Shown in pieces: positions 16,517 through 26,400 of a stretch of 64,000 nucleotides of DNA. Where the stretch lies: positions 3,011,714 to 3,075,713 of the forward strand of contig NZ_KI913949.1 of assembly GCF_000332095.2 (NCBI RefSeq), read 5' to 3'. Numbering within the stretch: position 1 is the stretch's first letter; every line of letters starts with the position of its first letter. The position numbers were made by a program, and so were the translations under genes. The notes below the pieces were generated by a model, which saw only the letters and a program-made list of their open reading frames with translations, ran no database searches and had not been told where the DNA came from. Source of the stretch: Leptolyngbya sp. PCC 6406. Lineage in GTDB: Bacteria > Cyanobacteriota > Cyanobacteriia > Phormidesmidales > Phormidesmidaceae.

Positions 16517-18841
16517 TTACCAAGCGCGGATCGTTAAGGGCGGGGTGGGGGCTACGAGGGGAACCACAGTGCCGATGGCAGCGGCGGTGTAGCCCTGGGC
16601 GTGGAGCGATTCGAGACAAGCGGTGGCTTGTGCCGCTGGGACGCTGGCCAGCAGTCCCCCTGCCGTCTGGGGATCAAAGAGGATGCCGTAGAGGGGATGG
16701 GCGCTGTAGGTGCTGCCATTGCTCAAGGCCCGCGTCACCTGGAGATTCTGGGGCTGGAGGGAGCTGACTAGCCCCTGGGCTAGGGTTTCCCGTGCCCCCG
16801 CCAAGAGGGGCAAGTCCCGCAGATCCAGCTCGGCCCCCACCTGGGATGCCTCCACCATTTCCGCCAAGTGGCCCAGCAGCCCAAACCCGGTGATATCGGT
16901 GCAGGCGGTGGCTCCGTGGTGCCGCAGAATATGGGCGGCGGGGCCATTGGGCTGAATCATGGCCGCGATCGCACTTTCAATCCACTCCCCCTTGGCCCGG
17001 TACTGCATGTCAGCGGCAAACAGCGTCCCCGTGCCCAAGGGTTGAGTCAAGATCAACACCTGTCCCGGCTCCATGCCCCCCTTGGACCAGATGGCATCGG
17101 GGGCCACCCAGCCATTGCAGGCAAAGCCCAGGGACAGATCCGGCCCCGCCGTCGTGTGGCCCCCCACCAGGGCCGTATCGGCTATGGCCAGGGCTTTTTT
17201 CGCCCCCGCCAGCAGGTGAAATAGGGTTTCTTCCTGGAGGGTGAAGCTGCCGTAGGGAATCGTCGCCATCGCTAGGGCCGTTTGCGGCGTCGCCCCCATG
17301 GCATAGAGATCACTGAGGCAGTGCTTGACACAGATCTGGGCAAAGATAAAGGGATCGTCCACTAGGGCACGAAAGAAGTCCACGGTCTGGACCGCTAGGG
17401 TATGGGGCGGCAACTGGACGATCGCGGCATCATCCGGCGCAGTCAACCCCACCACAATGTCCTCCCGCTCCAGACTGGGCACCGTAGCCTGCGATCGCAC
17501 CAGGGCACGACTCAAAACCGTTTGCCCCACCTTGGAACCGCACCCGGCACAGTACATGGACGGAGGCTGGTCCCGAGGGCCAGGGAAATTCTGCCCAGCG
17601 CCAGGGATTCCCAGGGCAGCCCCGAGGCCATCGGCCCGCCCTGGTCGAGGCTGGGGGCTCTCCACCATAGGCGGAAAATCCGAGAACAGGCCCATGAAGC
17701 GGCGATCAATGCGATCCTTCCAGGCCCGCATCCAGGGCGATTCCCAGGTGAAGGGGCCGCGAGATGCGATCGCACTGCCATCCCCAGTGTCAATGATGTT
17801 CAAATACTGGCGCTGGGGGCGAAAGGGTTTCAATGGGGTGCCCAATAATCGAGCTTGCAGGTTGTGGAACAGTGGCGGTCCCTGGCGCACCGCAAACACC
17901 CCCGCCTTGGGTCGGGGATGGTTGACCATCGTGGCCATATCCCCAGCGGCAAAAACCTGGGGATGGGAACAGCTTTCTAGGGTGTCCTGCACTAGCACAA
18001 ACCCCTGGTCATTGGTGCGGAGCCCCGTGCCCTGAATCCAGTCTGGGGCCGCAGCCTGGGTAACCCAAAAAACGCGATCGCACGTTACCGTCAAGCCCGA
18101 CTCGCAACGCACCCGCCGCCCAGTTCCCACCGCTTCCACCCCAGAGACCGACTCCCCCAAGTGGAGCTGAATGCCTCGCTCCTGAAAGTGTCGCCGCAAC
18201 TTACGCCGAGTACTGGCATTGCGCCCAGAGGCAATATCCTCCCCCCGATGGAACAGGTGCAGGGTTAGCGCAGATTGCGATCGCCCCAGCCGCGCTAAGA
18301 GCTGCCACAACCGCACCTGCATATTCAGCGCTAATTCAACCCCGCCGACACCACCACCGACAATCCCGAGGGACAGGGCATCGGGATTCTGGGCCTCAAT
18401 GTCTGCCAGCCAATCGACCCAAGCCCGCAACAAATCGGGCACAGGCTTAGCAGGAATCGCATACTCCGCCGCCCCCGGTACGGTGGCGGTAGCGGGGGTA
18501 CTGCCAGTGTCCAGGGACAGCACATCGTAGGCAACGGGAGGATGGGTGGCACAGAGCACCTGCTGACGGTCCAAATCAAGACCGACGGCACGGTCCATAA
18601 TCAGGCGGCATTGGGCAAAGCGGGTCAGGGGCCGCAAGTCAATGTGGGACTCGTCAAAGTCGTAGAGGCCAGAGATGTGGCAGGGCAACATCCCCGAATA
18701 GGGGGTATCTACCAGATTGGTAATCAGGGTCAAACGCACCCCTGCCAAGGGGCGCATGGCAAATTTCCGTAGCACTAGGGCATGGGTATGACCGCCACCG
18801 ACAAAGACCAAATCCTGAGTCAGGGGGGTAGGGAATGGCAT
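16517..18841 (-). CDS. selD: FAD-dependent NDH-type oxidoreductase fused to selenide, water dikinase
   Basis: A 774-residue two-domain protein. Residues 1 to about 390 are a pyridine nucleotide-disulfide oxidoreductase/NDH-2-like domain (FVGGGHTHALVLRKF near the N-terminus; GIVGGGVGGVELALNMQ; FAAGDMATM). Residues about 425-774 are SelD, which makes selenophosphate from selenide and ATP. The SelD active-site segment is YCAGCGSKVG: C434 matches the catalytic Cys and the following Lys is conserved, while the second Cys of bacterial GCGCK is Ser. DDAAIV and VGGHTTAGPD are ATP- and metal-binding parts. Such fusions are known in cyanobacteria; the flavin domain may supply reduced selenium. A GGGGAG site precedes the start. 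Confidence 0.92.
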   Translation of the reverse strand: MPFPTPLTQDLVFVGGGHTHALVLRKFAMRPLAGVRLTLITNLVDTPYSGMLPCHISGLYDFDESHIDLRPLTRFAQCRLIMDRAVGLDLDRQQVLCATHPPVAYDVLSLDTGSTPATATVPGAAEYAIPAKPVPDLLRAWVDWLADIEAQNPDALSLGIVGGGVGGVELALNMQVRLWQLLARLGRSQSALTLHLFHRGEDIASGRNASTRRKLRRHFQERGIQLHLGESVSGVEAVGTGRRVRCESGLTVTCDRVFWVTQAAAPDWIQGTGLRTNDQGFVLVQDTLESCSHPQVFAAGDMATMVNHPRPKAGVFAVRQGPPLFHNLQARLLGTPLKPFRPQRQYLNIIDTGDGSAIASRGPFTWESPWMRAWKDRIDRRFMGLFSDFPPMVESPQPRPGRADGLGAALGIPGAGQNFPGPRDQPPSMYCAGCGSKVGQTVLSRALVRSQATVPSLEREDIVVGLTAPDDAAIVQLPPHTLAVQTVDFFRALVDDPFIFAQICVKHCLSDLYAMGATPQTALAMATIPYGSFTLQEETLFHLLAGAKKALAIADTALVGGHTTAGPDLSLGFACNGWVAPDAIWSKGGMEPGQVLILTQPLGTGTLFAADMQYRAKGEWIESAIAAMIQPNGPAAHILRHHGATACTDITGFGLLGHLAEMVEASQVGAELDLRDLPLLAGARETLAQGLVSSLQPQNLQVTRALSNGSTYSAHPLYGILFDPQTAGGLLASVPAAQATACLESLHAQGYTAAAIGTVVPLVAPTPPLTIRAW

Positions 18842-19043
18842 CCAAACTCCCCACAGCTTGGGGCATGAAACATCTTCCCTACAGTATGGGAATTCCCATG
18901 GATCAGTTTCAGCGTGTTTCAGCTAGACCCCTGTCCTGAATTGGCCTGTCTGGAATTGGGCCTCTCCTGAATTTGGGCAGAGGCCGCAGCGTGAATCGGG
19001 GCTGGAGTTCGTTAGCATCAAGCCAGGTGACTTCGGAGGTTCT

Positions 19044-20687
19044 ATGCTCGCCCCTTCTCGCATGTCTCGCCAGGGAGAGATTGTAGAGGTCGTACTCCGT
19101 AACGGCTGGGATTACATGCGGCAACTGCTGACGGGCGGCAAGGCGAATGAGCCTGACATCCCCACCCCGGAAGTATTGCGCAATATCCTGACGGAGCTAG
19201 GCCCGGTTTACGTCAAACTGGGGCAACTGCTCAGCACCCGCCCTGACCTACTGCCCAGTAAGTACATTGAGGCCCTCAGTAGCCTGCAATCTACGGTGCC
19301 TCCGGTGCCAGCGGGGCAGATGGAGGCGTTTATTCGGCAACATCTACCCCAATCCCCTGAGGAGCTGTTTGACCATTTGGACTACACCGCGATCGCAGCG
19401 GGCTCCATTGGTCAGATTCACAAGGCCGTCCTCAAAGATGGACGTTCCGTGGCCCTCAAGGTACAGCGCCCCGGCATTGACCGCTTGGTGGAGCGGGATA
19501 TGACGTTGATCCGCGATGTGGCTCGTCTTATGTCCGCCACCCAGTTTGGCCAGCGCTATAACGTCGTGGACCTTGCCCAGGAATTCAGCGAAGCCATCCG
19601 GGCAGAGCTCGATTTCACCACCGAGGCGGAGTATACCGATCTGCTGCGGCATAACCTGAACCAGAGTGATTGGTTTGACCCCAGCCAGTTGGTCGTGCCT
19701 GAAATTTTGTGGGAGTTGACCAGTTCCAAGCTGCTGGTGATGGAATGGTTAGAGGGGGCTCCCATCCTTACCAGCGACATTGCCCATTCCCTCGCTCCTG
19801 AAGCCGAAGCCCAGCGACAAGCCATCACCACGCTGCTGTTCCGAGCTTTTTTCCAGCAGTATTTTGGCAATGGCTTTTTCCATGCCGATCCCCACCCCGG
19901 CAATATGTTTTATCTCCAAGATGGGCGTGTGGCCCTGTTGGACTGCGGCATGATGGGCCGCCTCGATCCCCGCACCCGTGCCGTAATGACGGAGATGGTA
20001 CTTGCGATCGCAAATTCCGACGCCCAACGCTGTACCCAACTCACCCTCAAACTGACAGAGCCCCTCGAACCCACCAATATCGCCAAACTAGAGAGCGAAT
20101 TTACCCGGCTCATGGGGCGCTACTACGGCCTGAATCTAAAAAACATCAACACAGCAGAAATCTTTGGTCAAATCCTAGAAACAGGAACCCGTAACCATCT
20201 CCGCTGGCCCGCCAATATTGGCCTGTTCACCAAATCCATGGCCAACCTAGAGGGGGCAGCCCGCCAGTTCAACCCCGAGGTAAACCTGCTAGAGGAGGTG
20301 AAACCCCTGATGGTGGATCTGTTCCGGCAACAACTGGTGGGAGAAGATCCCCTGCAAACCCTGCTTCGCACCGGGCTAGAGTTTCGCAACCTCTCCCTAG
20401 AATCCCCCCGGCAGTTTGGCTTTTTGCTAGAGCGCATGAGTACAGAAACCTTACGCTGGAATCTCAGCTTGCAAGAGCTAGACGGCCTCCGTCGCAGCAT
20501 CGACACAGCGGCCAACCGGCGGTCCTTCAGCACCGTTGTCGCCGCCCTAATCATCGGAGCCGCCATCGTCTCCACCAGTCAGCAGTCTTCCCAGGGGGTA
20601 ATCCTCAGCAATATCCTCTTCGCCGCCGCCACCTTCCTGGGTCTCTGGCTGGTGGTGAGCATCCTGCGGTCGGGCCAACTCCGTTAG
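19044..20687 (+). CDS. ABC1/UbiB/AarF atypical kinase
   Basis: A 547-residue member of the ABC1K/UbiB family involved in quinone and prenyl-lipid metabolism; cyanobacteria and plastids have several. Motifs in order: KLGQLLSTRPDLLP (family-specific KxGQ), AAGSIGQIHKA (the A-rich nucleotide loop), VALKVQRPGID (the ATP-site lysine), HADPHPGNMF (catalytic loop) and LLDCGMMG, where the usual DFG-like motif has Cys in place of Phe. Two C-terminal hydrophobic segments (about 497-540) suggest a thylakoid or plasma-membrane anchor. GGAGG precedes the ATG at 19044. It is divergent from selD. Confidence 0.92.
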   Translation: MLAPSRMSRQGEIVEVVLRNGWDYMRQLLTGGKANEPDIPTPEVLRNILTELGPVYVKLGQLLSTRPDLLPSKYIEALSSLQSTVPPVPAGQMEAFIRQHLPQSPEELFDHLDYTAIAAGSIGQIHKAVLKDGRSVALKVQRPGIDRLVERDMTLIRDVARLMSATQFGQRYNVVDLAQEFSEAIRAELDFTTEAEYTDLLRHNLNQSDWFDPSQLVVPEILWELTSSKLLVMEWLEGAPILTSDIAHSLAPEAEAQRQAITTLLFRAFFQQYFGNGFFHADPHPGNMFYLQDGRVALLDCGMMGRLDPRTRAVMTEMVLAIANSDAQRCTQLTLKLTEPLEPTNIAKLESEFTRLMGRYYGLNLKNINTAEIFGQILETGTRNHLRWPANIGLFTKSMANLEGAARQFNPEVNLLEEVKPLMVDLFRQQLVGEDPLQTLLRTGLEFRNLSLESPRQFGFLLERMSTETLRWNLSLQELDGLRRSIDTAANRRSFSTVVAALIIGAAIVSTSQQSSQGVILSNILFAAATFLGLWLVVSILRSGQLR

Positions 20688-20811
20688 GCTCCGACCGACC
20701 TTGGGCCATCGTGCATCTCAGGGGAAACACTGCCCTTATCCTATTAATAGGGGTTAATAGGGGGCAGCATATTCCTGCACCAATTACGAACTGGCGACTA
20801 AGAACTACAGA

Positions 20812-20839
20812 CGCCAATTACAGACGCCAATTACAGACA
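20812..20839 (+). repeat. 14-bp tandem repeat
   Basis: The unit CGCCAATTACAGAC occurs twice in tandem after a partial copy, directly upstream of the YkvA gene. It is a short slippage-type repeat in the leader. Confidence 0.5.
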
Positions 20840-20855
20840 ACAGAGGGATTGAGGG

Positions 20856-21167
20856 ATGAGATGGCCAGGGAGAATATTCATAGAGGGCTATCGCCGCCTG
20901 CTCACCCATCCTCGCTTTGGCGGGTGGGTTCTGCTGGCTAGCTTTGCCTATCTGATTAGCCCCATTGATTTATCCCCAGATCTGGTGCCAATCTTGGGGC
21001 AGATCGACGATGTGGCCCTGATTTTTGTGATGGTGTCCGCCTTTACCCAGTGGGCTACCCAGCGTATGGCCCCGTCTCCCGAAGCCGAGGGCTCCCAACC
21101 AAACACCACCGCCCCAGAGGGGCAGACCGTAGATGTGAAAGCAGTCACCCTAGACCCAGAATCGTAG
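20856..21167 (+). CDS. YkvA-family (DUF1232) small membrane protein
   Basis: A 103-residue protein with the DUF1232 core (residues about 22-62): WVLLASFAYLISPIDLSPDLVPILGQIDDVALIFVMVSAF. The SPIDLxPD...GxxDD pattern is the family signature. Residues 20-38 and 44-64 are hydrophobic, and the C-terminal 35 residues are polar and disordered-looking. Function of YkvA proteins is unknown. It lies 168 bases downstream of the UbiB gene in the same direction, with a repeat-containing spacer. Confidence 0.88.
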   Translation: MRWPGRIFIEGYRRLLTHPRFGGWVLLASFAYLISPIDLSPDLVPILGQIDDVALIFVMVSAFTQWATQRMAPSPEAEGSQPNTTAPEGQTVDVKAVTLDPES

Positions 21168-21822
21168 CCCTTCCCCCGATCGCCGACCCCACCCACCCCA
21201 ATCTCTGTCACCCACCCACCGGGCAAGCACCCCACGACTCCGTTGCGCCGGTATACCACTGGACAAGCTGTTCGACAGGGCGGCACCACCCACCGGGCAA
21301 GCACCCCACGACTCCGTTGCACCTGCGGAACAACAGACCCAACGCAAAATGTTGGGTAATGCCCGGAAGAAACAGAGGGAAGCCTGTCATTCCGAGCGCA
21401 GGGAACAATCTCGGGCTCGCTCACGGAGACCTGATCTCGACTTAAGCTTCGTTGCCCATCCGCCAGGGAATAAATTACCCTGGCTCATCGCAGAAGTCCG
21501 TTAAAACGGACTCGCCCCCCTATCCCCAGCCCAGCTCCTAGTCTATTTTTAATGGCCATTAAACGAGGAATCTCGATCCCTCAGATAGTCCGAGATCCCT
21601 CACGACGCTCCGTTACTCCCCGAGCGCAGGGAGGGATCCTGTGATTTCTCGGGTGTCGGCATCGGAAGATTTCTGCCGTCGAGTACTAGAAACTTCATGG
21701 AAAATTTACCCACCCCAGAGGAAATTTTATGGGGAGCCCATAATAGGTCCGTTAGCCTTAATCGAGGACATTTACCAGTTCGCCTGTTTCATTTGGGCTC
21801 ATTCTAATTATTTAGCTATTCT
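21168..21822. other. Intergenic region with a 34-bp direct repeat
   Basis: No gene is supported. A 34-bp sequence (CACCCACCGGGCAAGCACCC and following) is present at 21213-21246 and again, identical, at 21287-21320. The rest holds degenerate repeat-like sequence and a leader rich in short direct repeats up to the next gene. A 64-codon frame ending at 21835 overlaps the next gene and looks accidental. Confidence 0.55.
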
Positions 21823-22830
21823 ATGCACCTCCTGAAGTCTGCGGCCTTGTTAGCCGCCATTACTCCTATAGCCCTAGTCTCTCTGGCACCTGCTCCTGCC
21901 GTAGCAGGTGGCTTGGGCATCGCCTCTGACTACAACGTATTTGTCTTTGGTGATATGAACCAAAGCTCGGATGCTGAAGGTCGCGTTGCAGTGGGTGGCA
22001 ATGCCACCTTCACCAATTTTGGTATCGGCGATCGCCTGCCCAACTCCAACGGCAGTGATACTCGCCTAGTGGTGGGCGGAGACCTGAACTACAACGGCGG
22101 TCAGATCTTTGGCGGCAATGCGATCGTAGGGGGTAGCGTCAACACCCCGGTGTATTTCAACTGTGCTCCCAATTGCGGTGTTAGTCAGGGTAGCCCCATC
22201 GATTTTGTCGCCGCCCAACAGAACTTGCTAGATGCCTCCGCCTACTGGGGTAGCCTCGCTACCACTGGCACTGCTGAACATAAGTGGGGTGGGATCTGGC
22301 TAGAGGGGGACAACTCCAGCCAGTCAGTGTTCAATATTGACGGCTCCTGGTTTTCAAACTCCACTTACCTCAATATCAACAAAGTGGCTAATAATGCCAC
22401 CGTTCTCTTTAACGTCTTTGGCGACACGGTTAACATTGCCAACTTTGGTCTCAATCTCAACGGAATCAATAAGGAAAATGTCCTGTTCAACTTTGTGGAT
22501 GCAACCCAGCTTTCTACCACTGGCTTTTCCTTTACGGGTAGTGTCCTAGCTCCTAAGGCCCACTACACCTTTAACAATGGCAATTTGGAAGGCAACCTGG
22601 TTGCAGCCTCGGTATCTGGCAGCGGGGAGTTCCACAACTTCCAGTTCAAGGGAAATCTGCCTACGCCTCCGGTGAGGGTTTCCGAGCCCCCAGACCAGCC
22701 TCCGGCGTCAGTGCCAGAACCCGCTCTGGGGTTAGGCTTGTTGGCTGTTGGCGCACTGATGATACGGCGACGCGATGGCCGGCCAGTCCTTGGCAATCGC
22801 GCTCAGGCTAGTACAACTCCCCAGGTGTAG
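21823..22830 (+). CDS. Choice-of-anchor A family protein with PEP-CTERM sorting signal
   Basis: A 335-residue secreted protein: a signal peptide (1-28), then a choice-of-anchor A domain (DYNVFVFGDMNQSSDAEGRVAVGGNATFTNFGIG; LVVGGDLNYNGGQIFGGNAIVGG; GFSFTGSVLAPKAHYTF). The C-terminal sorting segment is VPEPALGLGLLAVGALMIRRR at about 296-316, that is PEP motif, hydrophobic helix and Arg cluster, though followed by about 20 extra residues. PEP-CTERM proteins are processed by exosortase and often attach to extracellular polysaccharide. A pair of cysteines in NCAPNCG may bond. A strong terminator follows. Confidence 0.88.
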   Translation: MHLLKSAALLAAITPIALVSLAPAPAVAGGLGIASDYNVFVFGDMNQSSDAEGRVAVGGNATFTNFGIGDRLPNSNGSDTRLVVGGDLNYNGGQIFGGNAIVGGSVNTPVYFNCAPNCGVSQGSPIDFVAAQQNLLDASAYWGSLATTGTAEHKWGGIWLEGDNSSQSVFNIDGSWFSNSTYLNINKVANNATVLFNVFGDTVNIANFGLNLNGINKENVLFNFVDATQLSTTGFSFTGSVLAPKAHYTFNNGNLEGNLVAASVSGSGEFHNFQFKGNLPTPPVRVSEPPDQPPASVPEPALGLGLLAVGALMIRRRDGRPVLGNRAQASTTPQV

Positions 22831-22856
22831 CTCCCTATTACTGGGCTAATTCTTCA

Positions 22857-22884
22857 GGGCGCACGGAATCGTGCGCCCTTTTTT
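22857..22884 (+). terminator. Rho-independent terminator
   Basis: GGGCGCACG (22857-22865), loop GAAT, CGTGCGCCC (22870-22878), then TTTTTT (22879-22884). It is a classic intrinsic terminator 27 bases after the choice-of-anchor A gene. Confidence 0.92.
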
Positions 22885-22976
22885 CGCTGCCTGCAAAAAT
22901 TACGACGATTCGTTAACTTATATAAAGACACATTCATAAATACAGTTTCGCCTGGAGTTCCTCCACGTCCTCACCC

Positions 22977-23516
22977 ATGCAACTGACTACCTTCGCTGCT
23001 AAGCTTTTCCAGCCCAACGTCAATCCCAATTTTTGGTCCCAGGCCACCCTTGCCCTTGCCCGTGCTGTTATTGGCATCATGATGGTGCACAACGGTCTCG
23101 ACAAACTCGCTAACATTGAGAGTTTTTCCCGCGCCTATGTGGAATATCTGGGATTACCTTTCCCTATTTTTCTCAGCTATGTGGCGGCCTACACTGAGCT
23201 GATTGGTGCCCCACTGGTGGCGATTGGGCTCTTCACTCGTCCTGCCGCCTTGGGCCTCTTTAGCACCATGCTTGTCGCCATGTACCACCATGTTTCCGTA
23301 GCGGGGTTGAGCTTGCCCTACCTGGAACTATCTGCCATCTACGCTGCCTGTTTCCTGTACTTCACCGTGAATGGCGGTGGCCTATTCTCCACCGATGCAC
23401 TGATCGCCAACGTTCTCGATACGACTACGTTGTCCCTGAAGGCCAAGCAAGTAATGCGACTAGAGCGATCCTTCCAATCTACGGCCACTCCCCAGGATAC
23501 TGAGATCTCTGTCTAA
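22977..23516 (+). CDS. DoxX-family membrane protein
   Basis: A 179-residue DoxX-family protein with four membrane segments (about 22-42, 62-82, 88-108 and 118-138). Typical family features are RAVIGIMMVHNGLDKLANIESF near the first helix and AAYTELIGAPLVAIGLFTRPAALGLFSTM. DoxX proteins are quinone- or redox-associated membrane proteins of poorly defined function. The ATG at 22977 has no strong ribosome-binding site. The gene stands alone between a terminator and a long repeat-bearing spacer. Confidence 0.88.
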   Translation: MQLTTFAAKLFQPNVNPNFWSQATLALARAVIGIMMVHNGLDKLANIESFSRAYVEYLGLPFPIFLSYVAAYTELIGAPLVAIGLFTRPAALGLFSTMLVAMYHHVSVAGLSLPYLELSAIYAACFLYFTVNGGGLFSTDALIANVLDTTTLSLKAKQVMRLERSFQSTATPQDTEISV

Positions 23517-24263
23517 GCGAGTGTCTGAAAAGGGTAGTTGCCTAGGAAAGAATCAGGGTTATGAGTACTGGCGCATGAGGAAAGAATAGGGGTTTCAGCA
23601 CCCATACTCGACTTCTCAGACACCCTCCAATAAGACACAAGGGGAGCCGGAAAGTCTTGTCCGGCCTCCCCATTTTGGGGGTGCCATGTACACATATTTC
23701 TGATGGGTACTTCTGCTCCTTGCAACCCCCCTTAATCCCCCCTTGTTTAGCCTGCCCGATAGGGCTGGGGGGGAGGAGCAAGATGTGTACATAGCAATCC
23801 CATTTGATTTCTGAAGACCTTCGTAGCGTGGGTGAAGCAAAGCGTAACCCATGAAGAGGCTTACTCAAAGCTCATGCAGGATCGCTATGCACAGTAGCCC
23901 ACCTACAGGATATCAGCCCGAAACCTATTGAGAGCTGCTATCAATAGTGGTAGGATGGCTCTCGCAGTTACTTAATAAGAGTAATTCGCAATAAGGGGTG
24001 ACATCCTCCACTGGACAGCATCATGCTGGCCAAGAATTCTTGTGGGTATCTTCAAGAACTCTCCCAGCGCAAGAGCTGAGAGGGGGATGAAGTTGTGGGC
24101 CAACTTCGTCCTGATTGGGAATAATGTACCTAACAGCGGGTAAATTCCGGATTCTGGCCAACTTTAGGCTATTGCGACCTCCGGCACAGGTCCAAGATGG
24201 AATGTCAACCTCCTTCTGGCAGTAAACCCTAGCCTCCTGGTGTGAGGAAAAGTTGTACATTCA
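23517..24263. other. Long intergenic region before the porin gene
   Basis: No convincing gene was found. It contains the MITE-like family 2 copy at 23791-23888, low-complexity CCCCCCTTAATCCCCCCTT sequence and, from about 24000, a long porin leader with the direct/inverted motif CCAACTTCGTC/GGCCAACTTT. Minus-strand frames across 23540-23870 read through the repeat and look non-coding. Confidence 0.55.
23791..23888 (-). repeat. MITE-like family 2, copy 1 (98 bp)
   Basis: Terminal inverted repeats are ATAGCAATCC and GGATCGCTAT. The interior matches copy 2 (47624-47702) closely apart from an internal stretch missing from copy 2. No coding capacity. Confidence 0.75.
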
Positions 24264-25829
24264 ATGACTCAACAATTCTGGAAAAAAGTAGCATTAGCCA
24301 GCCCGGTTCTAATGGGTATGGTTGTAGGTAGTACTGCCCTAGCGTCAGACCCTTCCCTGACGGTACAAGGCTCTGGAGATGTTCCCCAGATGCTGGCGGA
24401 TGAGGCCGTAGAAAACGAGATCGCGGATCTCCCTGCCCCTGAAGCCATAGAACCCATTTCCATCGCCACTCCAACGCAACTAGCCCAAGTCGCCAGCGTT
24501 AGCGACCTCAGCGATGTACTGCCCTCTGACTGGGCCTACACCGCGCTGCAAAACCTCGTAGAAACCTACGGTTGTATCGAAGGCTATCCCAACCGCACCT
24601 TCCGGGGTAACCAAGCCCTCACCCGCTACGAATTCGCCGCTGGCCTCAACGCCTGCTTAGACGTGATCGCGGGCCTGATCACCGGAGACGGCCTAGACGG
24701 CAGCACCCTCGCCACCATCCAGCGCCTCCAGCAAGAGTTCCAAGCCGAACTCGCCACCCTGCGCGGTCGTGTGGATGCCCTAGAAGCAGAAACCGCTCAA
24801 CTCCGTGCCCAGCAGTTCTCCACCACCACCAAACTCCGGGGTCAGGTGGATGCCAACTTGGTCGTGCCCTTTGGCGACCGCCAGTTGGCGGCGGGCGGTC
24901 CCCAAATTGATAACTTCACCACCTTCACCAGTCGCGCACGGCTAAACTTCGATACCAGCTTTACAGGACGGGATCGTTTGCGAACCCGTCTTCAGGCCCG
25001 CGACGAACTGGGCGGTAACAATCGGGTTTTAGGGGCAGGGGGGCTCTTGGCCAATGGCGGGACCGGGGACTTCAGTATCAGCGTTAGTCAATTGTCTTAC
25101 CGCTTCCCCATTGGTAGCCGCGTTACCGCTATCCTTGCTGCCGAAGGAATTGCCCGTGAAGACTTTGTTACCAGTACTATCGTGCCCTTCCATGGCTCTT
25201 CAGTGTCTGACGCGGGTAAGCCCCAACTCTATCCCTTTGACATGGGTGGTGGTGGTGGCTTCGCTGGTGGCTTGAGTTTCCGCCTCACGAATAGTCTGGT
25301 GTTTGACGCAGGCTATTCCAGCAGTCGCGGGGGAGCACCCCTTGGCGGATCTAATAACCCCAATGCGGGTGGTATCTTTGGGGCCAACAGTCAGAGCTAC
25401 ATCGCCCAGTTGAGCTTTCTGCCCGATAGCTTCTTCAAGGGAGCCTTGGTCTACTCGCGGGGGAACAGTGGCCCTGATCAGATCTTCACCAGCACTTACG
25501 GTGCCTTAGCTAGCCTTGACTTTGGCCGATTCATCCTAGCGGGTTATTTTGCCCACCATGATGAGGCTGGTACCCCGAGGAGTACCGATAGCTGGCAGAT
25601 TGGGGTAGCCTTCCCCGACTTGTTCCTTGAAGGCTCCCAACTGGGGATTTACTACGCTAGTCTCCCTAGCTACAATGCCCGTCCCTATATGGTTGAGGGC
25701 TACTACTCCATTCCCGTGAGTCGTAACCTCACCCTAACCCCCGCCCTGATCTACGGGGATTTGGATCGGAACGCCACCTTTGACCGCAATAACTTCTATG
25801 GGGCGCTGCGGGCGACCTTCACGTTCTAG
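24264..25829 (+). CDS. SLH-domain porin (iron uptake porin / OprB type)
   Basis: A 521-residue outer-membrane porin typical of cyanobacteria. It has a signal peptide (1 to about 27); an SLH domain at about 76-135 (SDVLPSDWAYTALQNLVETYGCIEGYPNRTFRGNQALTRYEFAAGLNAC) that binds pyruvylated cell-wall polymer; a coiled-coil linker (about 150-185); and a C-terminal beta-barrel ending in Phe (NNFYGALRATFTF), the outer-membrane assembly signal. Such proteins are annotated as carbohydrate-selective OprB or iron-uptake porins; solute specificity is not visible. Codon usage is strongly biased, as in highly expressed genes. Confidence 0.92.
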   Translation: MTQQFWKKVALASPVLMGMVVGSTALASDPSLTVQGSGDVPQMLADEAVENEIADLPAPEAIEPISIATPTQLAQVASVSDLSDVLPSDWAYTALQNLVETYGCIEGYPNRTFRGNQALTRYEFAAGLNACLDVIAGLITGDGLDGSTLATIQRLQQEFQAELATLRGRVDALEAETAQLRAQQFSTTTKLRGQVDANLVVPFGDRQLAAGGPQIDNFTTFTSRARLNFDTSFTGRDRLRTRLQARDELGGNNRVLGAGGLLANGGTGDFSISVSQLSYRFPIGSRVTAILAAEGIAREDFVTSTIVPFHGSSVSDAGKPQLYPFDMGGGGGFAGGLSFRLTNSLVFDAGYSSSRGGAPLGGSNNPNAGGIFGANSQSYIAQLSFLPDSFFKGALVYSRGNSGPDQIFTSTYGALASLDFGRFILAGYFAHHDEAGTPRSTDSWQIGVAFPDLFLEGSQLGIYYASLPSYNARPYMVEGYYSIPVSRNLTLTPALIYGDLDRNATFDRNNFYGALRATFTF

Positions 25830-25876
25830 AGCCAGGGCCGGAATCGGGATTCCCCCTCTCCGGCTCTGATTTCATC

Positions 25877-25931
25877 GTTCCCACGCTGGAGCGTGGGAAC
25901 AGCTCTCCAGACGCTGGAGCGTCTGGAGAGC
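25877..25931. repeat. Two adjacent perfect hairpins with TGGA loops
   Basis: Hairpin 1: GTTCCCACGC (25877-25886), loop TGGA, GCGTGGGAAC (25891-25900). Hairpin 2: GCTCTCCAGACGC (25902-25914), loop TGGA, GCGTCTGGAGAGC (25919-25931). Both share the ACGC-TGGA-GCGT centre but differ in outer arms, a pattern known for dispersed cyanobacterial palindromes. It may end porin transcription. Confidence 0.75.
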
Positions 25932-26054
25932 CAGAGGCGCAGGAGCACCAAAGACAGCGTCCCCCCCTAGAGCCTACGGTGTACACATAAGTCACTGTTT
26001 GATGTGCATCCCGGCCTAACCCCCTCTAACTCCCCCTTGTAAAGGGGGAGGACT

Positions 26055-26199
<145 letters not shown>

Positions 26200-26400
26200 G
26201 GAGGACTAGAGTTTCCTCAATAAAGTTACGAACCGTTACAAACTTCGCCTAAATTTTTTCCTATTTGAAGGAAATCAAAAGTTTGCTTTAGATTCTGGGG
26301 TTGGGTGCGTAGCATAGGCACCATAAGCCACAACCTGAGCCTGTGTTACGGTGTGGCTGCGCTCTCATTGCACCCCTACTCCCCTCGGGGAGACCTCACC

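Noticed and set aside
21641..21835. 64-codon frame upstream of the choice-of-anchor A gene
   Set aside because: It overlaps the start of a well-supported gene, lacks a start context and shows no family-like features.
23542..23868. Minus-strand frames of about 70-108 codons
   Set aside because: They run through MITE-like family 2 and CCCCCCTT low-complexity DNA; no conserved protein pattern.
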